A stretch of DNA of 8,867 nucleotides from JAZQUM01 sp045631305 (GTDB lineage: Bacteria > Bacillota > Clostridia > Oscillospirales > Oscillospiraceae). The stretch is from positions 1 to 8,867 of the forward strand of contig JAZQUM010000137.1 of the NCBI GenBank assembly GCA_045631305.1. The letters are read 5' to 3'. Shown in pieces: positions 1 to 5,151 of this stretch (position 1 is its first letter; each line of letters begins with the position of its first letter). The position numbers were made by a program, and so were the translations under genes. The notes beneath the pieces are model-generated. The model did no database searches. It had not been told where the DNA came from and saw nothing but the letters and a program-made list of their open reading frames with translations.

Positions 1-2
1 TT

Positions 3-1421
3 GTTATCAGGTCTTGTCTTCCTAAGACCGCTTGGCCTCCGACTTACTGTGATGAATGCGGCCACATCAACGTCAGCCGTGAAGATCCCACCAAGTGCGA
101 AAAGTGCGGCTGCACCAACCTGACCCGTGACGAAGACGTTCTGGACACCTGGTTCAGCTCCGCTCTGTGGCCCTTCTCCACTCTGGGTTGGCCTAACATG
201 GACGCTGAAGACCTGAAGTACTGGTATCCCACCAGCGTAATGGTCACCGGTTATGACATCATCTTCTTCTGGGTTGCCCGCATGATCTTCTCCGGTATGG
301 AACAGATGAAGAAGGAACCCTTCAAGACCGTATTCATCCACGGCCTGGTTCGTGACGATAAGGGCAGAAAGATGAGCAAGAGCCTTGGCAACGGCATCGA
401 TCCTCTGGAAATGGCAGAAAACTTCGGTGCGGACGCTCTGCGCTTCAACCTCATCACCGGCAACAGCCCCGGTAACGACATGCGTTTCTATGTGGAAAAG
501 TGCGAAGCAATGCGTAACTTTGCCAATAAGATCTGGAACGCTTCCCGCTATGTGATGATGAACCTCACCATCGACGAAGTGAAGGTTCCCGAAAAGCTGG
601 AACTGGAAGACAAGTGGGTCCTCTCCAAGCTGAACACTCTGGTTCGCGAAGTGACCGAAAACATGGATGCTTACGAACTGGGCGTTGCTTCCGCCAAGGT
701 TTATGACTTCATCTGGGATACCTACTGCGACTGGTACATCGAACTCACCAAGACCCGCCTCTACGGTGAAGACGAAGAAGCCAAGAAGAACACCCAGAAC
801 GTTCTCTGCTACGTGCTCATCCAGATCCTGAAGCTGCTGCATCCCTTCATGCCTTTCATCACCGAAGAGATCTGGCAGGCCCTGCCTCACGAAGGCGACT
901 TCCTGATGAAGGCTCAGTGGCCTGAATACAGTGAAGATATGAACTTTGCTGCTGAAGAACGCACCATGGAAGCTGTTAAGGACGCTATCACCGCTATCCG
1001 CGCACGCCGCGCAGAAATGAATGTTCCTCCTTCCAAGAAGGCACAGATGATCATCGTTTCCGAAACTCCCGAAGTTTACGAAGCTGGCCGCGCATTCATG
1101 ATGCGCCTTGCTTACTCCAACGAGATCACTGTGACCGATAAGGCTCCCGCAGATCTTACCGGTCTTGTGACTGTGGTTACTCACAACGCCAATGTCTACA
1201 TGCCCCTTGCTGAACTGGTTGACTTCGAAAAGGAACTGGCTCGCATCGCAAAGGAAAAGGCAGAAGCTGAAAAGAACCTGCAGCGCATCGAAGGCAAGCT
1301 CTCCAACCCCGGCTTCCTGCCCAAGGCTCCCGAAGCTGTTATCAATGGCGAAAAGGAAAAGGCAGAGATGCTCCGCACCCTCATTGCCAAGCTGGATGAA
1401 TCCGCTGCCGCTATGAAGTAA
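3..1421 (+). CDS. valS: Valyl-tRNA synthetase, C-terminal part (5' end outside window)
   Basis: Class I aminoacyl-tRNA synthetase that charges tRNA-Val with valine in the cytoplasm. The frame is open from base 3, but the gene starts upstream. Visible in order: a zinc-ribbon-like stretch (YCDECG ... CEKCGCTNL, bases 45-122), the conserved DVLDTWFSSALWPFSTLGW block, the KMSKS signature within GRKMSKSLGN (about 364-393), the tRNA anticodon-binding domain with LLHPFMPFITEEIWQ, and the C-terminal coiled-coil arm (ELVDFEKELARIAKEKAEAE onward) typical of bacterial ValRS. It ends in TAA at 1419-1421. Codon use is strongly biased (GAA, AAG, CTG, ATC), as expected for a highly expressed gene. Oddity: the first ~14 codons (VIRSCLPKTAWPPT) do not match the usual QLWWGHRIPA-Y block, so bases 1-45 may be unreliable. 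The identity is certain; only the 5' boundary is not. Confidence 0.97.
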   Translation, partial: VIRSCLPKTAWPPTYCDECGHINVSREDPTKCEKCGCTNLTRDEDVLDTWFSSALWPFSTLGWPNMDAEDLKYWYPTSVMVTGYDIIFFWVARMIFSGMEQMKKEPFKTVFIHGLVRDDKGRKMSKSLGNGIDPLEMAENFGADALRFNLITGNSPGNDMRFYVEKCEAMRNFANKIWNASRYVMMNLTIDEVKVPEKLELEDKWVLSKLNTLVREVTENMDAYELGVASAKVYDFIWDTYCDWYIELTKTRLYGEDEEAKKNTQNVLCYVLIQILKLLHPFMPFITEEIWQALPHEGDFLMKAQWPEYSEDMNFAAEERTMEAVKDAITAIRARRAEMNVPPSKKAQMIIVSETPEVYEAGRAFMMRLAYSNEITVTDKAPADLTGLVTVVTHNANVYMPLAELVDFEKELARIAKEKAEAEKNLQRIEGKLSNPGFLPKAPEAVINGEKEKAEMLRTLIAKLDESAAAMK

Positions 1422-1423
1422 TG

Positions 1424-1457
1424 AAAAAAGAGTGAGTCGAAAGACTCACTCTTTTTT
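1424..1457 (+). terminator. Intrinsic terminator of valS
   Basis: A perfect 15-bp stem (1424-1438 with 1443-1457) closed by a GAAA tetraloop at 1439-1442. The 3' arm ends in six T. The GC core GAGTGAGTC/GACTCACTC is followed directly by the T run, and the hairpin begins 2 bases after the valS stop. The A run on the 5' side would also give a U run on the other strand, but no minus-strand gene ends here. Confidence 0.93.
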
Positions 1458-1466
1458 GCTGCTGGC

Positions 1467-1495
1467 AGGACAAACGGAAAGAAAGGTGCTAAAAT
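1467..1495 (+). promoter_or_regulatory. Candidate sigma-A promoter for the lipoprotein gene
   Basis: AGGACA (1467-1472), a 17-bp spacer, then TAAAAT (1490-1495). TG at 1487-1488 makes an extended -10 (TGCTAAAAT). It lies just after the valS terminator, about 75 bp upstream of the lipoprotein start codon. The -35 matches 4 of 6 and the -10 matches 5 of 6 consensus bases. Prediction from sequence only. Confidence 0.45.
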
Positions 1496-1569
1496 ATAGG
1501 TGTATTAAGGAACTTTTTGCTGATTTTAGCGTCTATATAAGTACAAGACAACAAAGGGAGTGTATTCAA

Positions 1570-2046
1570 ATGAAAAAGTTGATAGCATTGTTTTTAGTGC
1601 TGGTTTGTGTGTTATCCATTATGGGGTGTTCCTCGAAGACAGACGGAGACGCAATTGAAAATAATCAAAACAATGAGATGACGAGTAAATGGGGCGTCGT
1701 CCTGGAAGCTGAGAATGTAACGGCAAACGGTTTAACGCTTGTCTGCAATCATTTGGGCGGAGAAGATGTGGCAGAGTTAAGCACAGGAAGTTATTTTGTG
1801 ATTCAGAAATCAGAAGAAACAGATTGGGTCGATGTTGAATATCTTCCGCAGGAATACGAGCTTGTATGGACCTTAGAAGCATGGATGATTCAGAAAGAAG
1901 ACACTACCCAATGGGATGTGAACTGGGAATGGCTTTACGGTGAATTGCCTGCTGGGGAATATCGTATTGGAAAAGAAATCATGAATTTCAGAGGAGCCGG
2001 TGATTATGACACAGAAATGCTTTATGCCGGGTTTGTGATCGATTAA
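1570..2046 (+). CDS. Small lipoprotein with bacterial Ig-like domain
   Basis: 158 residues. The N-terminus is a lipoprotein signal peptide: MKK, a hydrophobic stretch, then the lipobox SIMGC with the lipidated Cys at residue 20. A short polar linker follows (SSKTDGDAIENNQNNEM), then one domain of about 120 residues with WGVVLEAENVTANGLTLVC, GSYFVIQK, VEYLPQEY and LYGELPAGEYRIGKE. These phrases match what I recall of the small Ig-like domain (Pfam Big_14) found in many Firmicutes lipoproteins. The start is set by AAAGGGAG (1553-1560), 9 bases before the ATG; an upstream in-frame extension to 1432 would begin inside the valS terminator and is rejected. It probably sits on the outer face of the membrane. 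Its function is unknown and it stands alone between valS and a regulator. GC is about 45%, lower than its neighbours. Confident as a lipoprotein, moderate for the domain name. Confidence 0.85.
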   Translation: MKKLIALFLVLVCVLSIMGCSSKTDGDAIENNQNNEMTSKWGVVLEAENVTANGLTLVCNHLGGEDVAELSTGSYFVIQKSEETDWVDVEYLPQEYELVWTLEAWMIQKEDTTQWDVNWEWLYGELPAGEYRIGKEIMNFRGAGDYDTEMLYAGFVID

Positions 2047-2080
2047 CTTCGACAGAGCGGTTGATTCTACGGAGCATAGA

Positions 2081-2109
2081 TAGATTTCCGGGAAAAAAGA
2101 TGGTATCAT
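2081..2109 (+). promoter_or_regulatory. Candidate extended -10 promoter for the XRE-desulfoferrodoxin gene
   Basis: TGGTATCAT (2101-2109) is an extended -10 (TG, one base, TATCAT, 5 of 6). A weak -35 (TAGATT, 2081-2086) stands 17 bp upstream. The predicted start near 2116 would give a leader of only about 13 bases, so the ribosome-binding site GAGGTGA (2116-2122) would lie at the very 5' end of the message. Confidence 0.45.
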
Positions 2110-2128
2110 ACTTTTGAGGTGAGAAACG

Positions 2129-2728
2129 ATGGACCACAGCAAAACCGGAGAACTGATCCGCGAGAACCGCGTAAAGCAGGGGTTAACCCAGCGGCAGTTG
2201 GCGGAAAAACTGATGCTCAGCGACAAGACCGTTTCCAAATGGGAGCGGGGCATGGGCTGCCCTGATGTGGGGATCCTGGTAAAACTCTCGGAGATTTTGG
2301 GTGTGGACCTGAAGGCCCTGATGGAAGGGCAAGTGAAAGGCAACGAACCTACGGGAGGAAATATGAAAAAGCTGAAGTTTTACATGTGCCCCAATTGCGG
2401 CAATCTCCTGACTTCCATGGTGGAAGCGGCCGTCAGCTGCTGCGGCAAGACTTTGGCGCCGCTGGAAGCCAGGAAGGCCGATGAGGCACACGGTTTAAAT
2501 GTGGAAGTGATCGAAAATGAGTTTTTCGTGACTTCGGGGCATGAAATGACCAAGGAACACTACATTTCCTTTTTAGCGCTCGTGACAGGGGATACACTGG
2601 TTTTGAAAAAGCAGTATCCCGAATGGGGGTTGGATACCCGCCTTCCCATGCTGCGCTATGGCACACTTTATTGGTACTGCACGGAGCACGGGCTTTTCTA
2701 TCAGCATTTATTGAAAAAGAAAGCGTGA
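2129..2728 (+). CDS. XRE-family HTH regulator fused to desulfoferrodoxin-like (superoxide reductase) domain
   Basis: 199 residues. Residues 7-64 are an XRE/Cro-type helix-turn-helix (LIRENRVKQGLTQRQLAEKL, SDKTVSKWERG, LSEILGVDLKALM). Residue 79 onward is a complete desulfoferrodoxin-like unit. It starts with a Cys4 site of desulforedoxin type (CPNC at 87/90, CC at 104/105). It then carries the mononuclear iron ligands of superoxide reductase in the expected order and spacing: Glu119-x-His121, His138, His144 (HEMTKEHYI), and Cys184/His187 (CTEHGLF). The lysine that usually sits between Glu and His (EKH), which assists catalysis in known enzymes, is Ala here (EAH). This suggests a redox- or superoxide-responsive regulator rather than a plain enzyme; that is inference. 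Start ATG has GAGGTGA 6 bases upstream. The stop codon lies inside the terminator stem. An internal start at 2363 may give the redox domain alone. The targets are unknown. Confidence 0.88.
   Translation: MDHSKTGELIRENRVKQGLTQRQLAEKLMLSDKTVSKWERGMGCPDVGILVKLSEILGVDLKALMEGQVKGNEPTGGNMKKLKFYMCPNCGNLLTSMVEAAVSCCGKTLAPLEARKADEAHGLNVEVIENEFFVTSGHEMTKEHYISFLALVTGDTLVLKKQYPEWGLDTRLPMLRYGTLYWYCTEHGLFYQHLLKKKA
2353..2365 (+). promoter_or_regulatory. Internal ribosome-binding site and in-frame ATG for a stand-alone desulfoferrodoxin domain
   Basis: GGGAGGAA (2353-2360) precedes an in-frame ATG at 2363, at codon 79 of the fusion gene, exactly at the domain junction. The spacing from GGAGG to ATG is short (4 bases) but usable. 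The product would be 121 residues beginning MKKLKFYMCPNCGN, with Cys at 9, 12, 26 and 27. This is close in length and Cys placement to free desulfoferrodoxins. Either it is a live internal start or a relic of the fusion event. Confidence 0.5.
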
Positions 2729-2753
2729 GTTGAATTTCAACTCACGCTTTTTT
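2720..2753. terminator. Bidirectional terminator shared by the fusion gene and nadE
   Basis: A 14-bp perfect stem (2720-2733 with 2737-2750) around a 3-base loop, with the core GCGTGAGTT/AACTCACGC. On the plus strand it runs into T6 (2748-2753). On the minus strand the flank read after the hairpin is TTTCTTTTTC. It contains the TGA of the upstream gene (2726-2728) and ends 2 bases before the nadE stop, so it serves both convergent genes. Confidence 0.9.
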
Positions 2754-2754
2754 G

Positions 2755-3486
2755 TTAGATCTTCTTGAAGAAATAGGGGCCGTTGATCTTGTGATCGGCG
2801 CGGCCGTGGTAACGGTCGATCACGGCCTTGTCGGCTTCGTTGACAGTGCCGTACAGCAGGAAATCGTCGATAGCCTTGTAGGTAACACCCATATCCTGCT
2901 CATCGGTCTGGCCTTCGTAGAGACCTGCGGAGGGGGCCTTGGTGATGATGTTGATGGGTGCTTTCAGATAGGTGAGGAACTCGAAAACTTCGGTGGCGGT
3001 GAGGTCGGAAATGGGGTTGAAGTCACAGCCGCCGTCGCCCCACTTGGTGAAATAGCCCATGTAGCGCTCGCTGCGGTTGCCGGTGCCTGCTACCAGCAGG
3101 TTTTCGGATGCGCCGATGGTGTAAAGTGCCAGCATGCGCAGGCGGGGCGCAATGTTGGAAATGGCGGAAGCGTTGAGGGTGGTGACAGAAGAGGTGACAT
3201 CCATCACGAGAGCCTTTTCTGCCGTGAGGTCCAGAACGCGGGTCTCGATGCCATACTGGTTGGCAAGGTCGCAGCCATCGTCCTTATCTTCACCGAAGTT
3301 GCGCTTGGATTCGCAGGGCATGATAATACCAACGGTATTGTCGCAGGCGGCCTTGCAGAGGATGCCCACAAGAGCGCTGTCCTTACCGCCGGAGTTGCCG
3401 AAGATGATGCCCTTGGCGCCGCTGGTCTTCAAAAGACCCTGAATAAACTCAACTCTATCTTTAAATTCCTGTGCGTAATCTCTCAT
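2755..3486 (-). CDS. nadE: NH3-dependent NAD+ synthetase
   Basis: 243 residues. Makes NAD+ from deamido-NAD, ATP and ammonia, the last step of NAD biosynthesis, in the cytoplasm. The ATP-pyrophosphatase P-loop SGGKDS is at residues 32-37 (FGNSGGKDSALVG). The family block GTGNRSERYMGYFTKWGDGG, followed by NPISDLTATEVFEFL, binds ATP and substrate in this family. It is a single synthetase domain without the N-terminal glutaminase domain, so it belongs to the ammonia-using short form; at 243 residues it is somewhat shorter than the Bacillus and E. coli enzymes. The start is the ATG at 3486, because AGGAGG (3494-3499) stands 8 bases upstream; a GTG at 3504 would place the ribosome-binding site inside the gene. 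Monocistronic, divergent from spoIIA and convergent with the fusion gene. Confidence 0.95.
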   Translation of the reverse strand: MRDYAQEFKDRVEFIQGLLKTSGAKGIIFGNSGGKDSALVGILCKAACDNTVGIIMPCESKRNFGEDKDDGCDLANQYGIETRVLDLTAEKALVMDVTSSVTTLNASAISNIAPRLRMLALYTIGASENLLVAGTGNRSERYMGYFTKWGDGGCDFNPISDLTATEVFEFLTYLKAPINIITKAPSAGLYEGQTDEQDMGVTYKAIDDFLLYGTVNEADKAVIDRYHGRADHKINGPYFFKKI

Positions 3487-3528
3487 GTCCAATGCCTCCT
3501 GCACCGAATAATGAATTTCAACGCTTTC

Positions 3529-3557
3529 AGCATAGCACAGTTTTTGCGGAAAGTTAA
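3529..3557 (-). promoter_or_regulatory. Candidate sigma-A promoter of nadE
   Basis: Read on the minus strand: TTAACT (3557-3552), a 17-bp spacer, TATGCT (3534-3529), with TG one base before the -10 (extended -10). The predicted start is near 3522, giving a leader of about 36 bases before the nadE ATG that contains the AGGAGG. Confidence 0.5.
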
Positions 3558-3602
3558 GGGGAGCAGTAAAAAAAGAGAAATTTTACTTTTCTGCACAAGG
3601 GA

Positions 3603-3637
3603 TTCGACAGAAAAGAGAGTCGCATCTCGCCTATAAT
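3603..3637 (+). promoter_or_regulatory. Spo0A box and sigma-A-type -10 of the spoIIA operon
   Basis: TTCGACA at 3603-3609 is a perfect Spo0A box core (reverse complement TGTCGAA). Its last six bases, TCGACA, match the sigma-A -35 at 5 of 6 positions but stand 22 bp from a perfect TATAAT (3632-3637). A -35 moved out to a 22-bp spacing and overlapped by a Spo0A site is the layout known from Bacillus spoIIG. I see no convincing sigma-H promoter, which drives spoIIA in Bacillus. Predicted start near 3644, about 47 bases before spoIIAA. This is a prediction. Confidence 0.6.
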
Positions 3638-3672
3638 CACCCTGTCCTTTCAAATGGATGGGGTGATTTTTT
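3635..3672 (+). terminator. Terminator-like hairpin overlapping the spoIIA -10 and start site
   Basis: AATCACCC (3635-3642) pairs fully with GGGTGATT (3661-3668). The stem continues through two G-T wobbles and three Watson-Crick pairs (3645-3647 with 3656-3658), leaving an 8-base loop. Six T follow at 3667-3672. In form it is a plus-strand intrinsic terminator. RNA started near 3644 would lack the 5' arm, so only transcripts arriving from upstream could fold it. It may insulate spoIIA from read-through. Confidence 0.55.
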
Positions 3673-3690
3673 CAGCAAAGGAGCGAGGGA

Positions 3691-4023
3691 ATGGAGATCA
3701 GTTCGAAGCGGGCGGAGAGAAATCTGCTGCTGGAGTTAAAAGGAGAATTAGATCACCATGGCGCAAAACGGGCCATGGAGGTCATTGAGCAGGAGATCGA
3801 TGCGGCGCTGCCGCTGCGGTTGGTGCTGGATTTTTCAGGTGTCACTTTTATGGACAGTTCCGGTATCGGCGTGCTGCTGCGGACTCAGCGGCGGATGCAG
3901 TGCTACGGCGGCAGTATGCTTTTGCGCGGTGTATCGGCGCAGGCGGGGAGAATATTGGAGATCGCGGGAGTGGGGCGGTTCATCCACATGAAAAAGGAGA
4001 AGGAACATGCAATTGATCAATGA
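3691..4023 (+). CDS. spoIIAA: Anti-sigma-F factor antagonist SpoIIAA
   Basis: 110 residues, one STAS domain. In the forespore the unphosphorylated protein binds SpoIIAB and frees sigma F; SpoIIAB phosphorylates it on a serine. Visible: GELDHHGAKR at 18-27, which matches the GELDHH of the Bacillus protein, and VTFMDSSGIGVLLR, whose first Ser (Ser56) corresponds to the phosphorylated Ser58 of Bacillus. The start is supported by AAAGGAG (3677-3683), 7 bases before the ATG. It is the first gene of spoIIAA-spoIIAB-sigF, and its 3' end overlaps spoIIAB by 17 bp, so translation is likely coupled. The C-terminal tail (KKEKEHAIDQ) encodes the ribosome-binding site of spoIIAB. Confidence 0.96.
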   Translation: MEISSKRAERNLLLELKGELDHHGAKRAMEVIEQEIDAALPLRLVLDFSGVTFMDSSGIGVLLRTQRRMQCYGGSMLLRGVSAQAGRILEIAGVGRFIHMKKEKEHAIDQ

Positions 4024-4450
4024 AATGCAGCTTACATTTCAAAGCAGAAGCGTGAATGAAAGCTTCGCGCGCTGCGCTGCGGCAGGTTTTGCTGCGCAGC
4101 TGGACCCCACACTGGAGGAGTTGGGAGACATCAAAACTGCGGTGAGCGAAGCGGTGACCAATGCCATTGTCCACGCCTATCCCGATACCGTGGGGAAGAT
4201 CACCCTCAAGGGACGGATCTATGAGGGGAATGTGCTGGAGATCATGGTGCGGGATACAGGCTGCGGTATTGCGGATGTAGAAAAAGCCCGCGTGCCCCTT
4301 TTTACCACAGGCGGGGAAGAGCGCAGCGGCATGGGCTTTACCATTATGGAAAGCTTTATGGATTCGCTGCGGGTCCGCTCCAAAGTGGGGCGGGGCACCA
4401 CGGTAACTATGCGCAAGAAGATCATTTGCCGCGGCAGGGCTCGGGGATGA
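4007..4450 (+). CDS. spoIIAB: Anti-sigma-F factor SpoIIAB (serine kinase)
   Basis: 147 residues, GHKL-type ATPase/kinase fold. It holds sigma F inactive in the ATP form and phosphorylates SpoIIAA. Visible: NESFAR at 17-22 (Arg22 corresponds to Bacillus Arg20, which contacts sigma F), the N box SEAVTNAIVHAY at 47-58 (catalytic Glu48, Mg-binding Asn52), the G1 box RDTGCGI at 82-88, and the ATP-lid and G2 region PLFTTGGEERSGMGFTIM at 97-114. The start ATG has AAAGGAG (3993-3999) 7 bases upstream, inside the end of spoIIAA. The C-terminus (CRGRARG) overlaps sigF by 4 bases (ATGA at 4447-4450), the usual sign of coupled translation. All residues needed for activity appear present. Confidence 0.97.
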   Translation: MQLINEMQLTFQSRSVNESFARCAAAGFAAQLDPTLEELGDIKTAVSEAVTNAIVHAYPDTVGKITLKGRIYEGNVLEIMVRDTGCGIADVEKARVPLFTTGGEERSGMGFTIMESFMDSLRVRSKVGRGTTVTMRKKIICRGRARG

Positions 4451-5151
4451 AGACGAGCTTAAAAGAGCAGATCCTGCAGGCGCAGCAGGGGGAAAGCGAA
4501 GCTGAAAGATGTTTGCTGGAGGAAAATGCGGGGCTGATCCACGGCATCGTGCGGCGGTATTTGGGTCGTGGAGTGGACGCTGAGGATCTTTACCAACTGG
4601 GCTGCATCGGATTTCTCAAAGCGGTGCGAGGTTTCGACTTTACATATGAGACGGAATTTTCGACGTATTCCGTTCCCAAGATCGATGGGGAGATCCGGCG
4701 CTATTTTCGGGACAACGGAGCAATAAAAGTGAGTCGCACCATAAAGCGTAATGTGGCTTTGGTTTACAGGTGCAAAGCGGAGCTGGAGGCGGAATTAGGG
4801 CGGGATGCCACCTTGAGCGAGTTGGAAAAAGCCTCAGGATTGAGTTGTGAAGAGATTCTGGAAGCCGAGGGAGCTACCCGTGAGGTGAGCTCCATGCAGC
4901 AGGAAACAGGTGACGGGATGACGCTGGAAGGGATCATTGCAGATCGGGAAACGGAAGAGGATGTTTTGGAAAAAATCGCCCTTCGGCAAGGGATCTCTTC
5001 GCTGCCGCAGCGGGAGGGTATGGTGGTGAGCCTTCGCTATTACAGAGGCTTTACCCAAGCTCAGGTTGCCCGCGTGCTGCAGGTTTCTCAGGTGCAAGTA
5101 TCGCGGCTGGAGAAGCGGGCAATGGAGCGTTTGCGGGCGTATTTTCGCTAG
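4447..5151 (+). CDS. sigF: RNA polymerase sporulation sigma factor F
   Basis: 234 residues; directs early forespore transcription. Region 1.2/2 is visible as LLEENAGLIHGIVRRYLGRG, DLYQLGCIGFLKAVRGFD and FSTYSVPKIDGEIRRYFRD; region 3 as IKVSRTIKR with SELEKASGL; region 4 as REGMVVSLRYYRGFTQAQVA with the helix-turn-helix VLQVSQVQVSRLEKRAMERL. I chose ATG 4447, giving MKTSLKEQ, because it overlaps the spoIIAB stop (ATGA). A TTG at 4426 in the same frame has no better ribosome-binding site. No good Shine-Dalgarno precedes 4447, so translation probably depends on coupling to spoIIAB. No terminator follows: the last 101 bp are also the 3' end of the convergent minus-strand gene, which is unusual. 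No further spo gene follows sigF. Confidence 0.96.
   Translation: MKTSLKEQILQAQQGESEAERCLLEENAGLIHGIVRRYLGRGVDAEDLYQLGCIGFLKAVRGFDFTYETEFSTYSVPKIDGEIRRYFRDNGAIKVSRTIKRNVALVYRCKAELEAELGRDATLSELEKASGLSCEEILEAEGATREVSSMQQETGDGMTLEGIIADRETEEDVLEKIALRQGISSLPQREGMVVSLRYYRGFTQAQVARVLQVSQVQVSRLEKRAMERLRAYFR

Noticed and set aside
1432..1569. Longer N-terminus for the lipoprotein beginning at 1432
   Set aside because: It would begin inside the valS terminator and bury the signal peptide; the ATG at 1570 has a ribosome-binding site and a proper lipoprotein signal.
3487..3504. GTG at 3504 as the nadE start
   Set aside because: The AGGAGG at 3494-3499 would lie within the coding region; it is placed correctly for the ATG at 3486.
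3565..3587. Inverted repeat AGTAAAA...TTTTACT between nadE and spoIIA
   Set aside because: Seven A-T rich base pairs with a 9-base loop in an A/T-rich stretch; too weak to call an operator or terminator.
3589..3595. TTCTGCA as a second Spo0A box
   Set aside because: Only 5 of 7 bases match and the 14-bp offset from the perfect box is not the usual tandem spacing.
2752..3636. Long open frame on the plus strand opposite nadE
   Set aside because: It is antisense to nadE, which has clear family motifs and a good ribosome-binding site; the plus-strand frame has low-complexity composition and no start signals.
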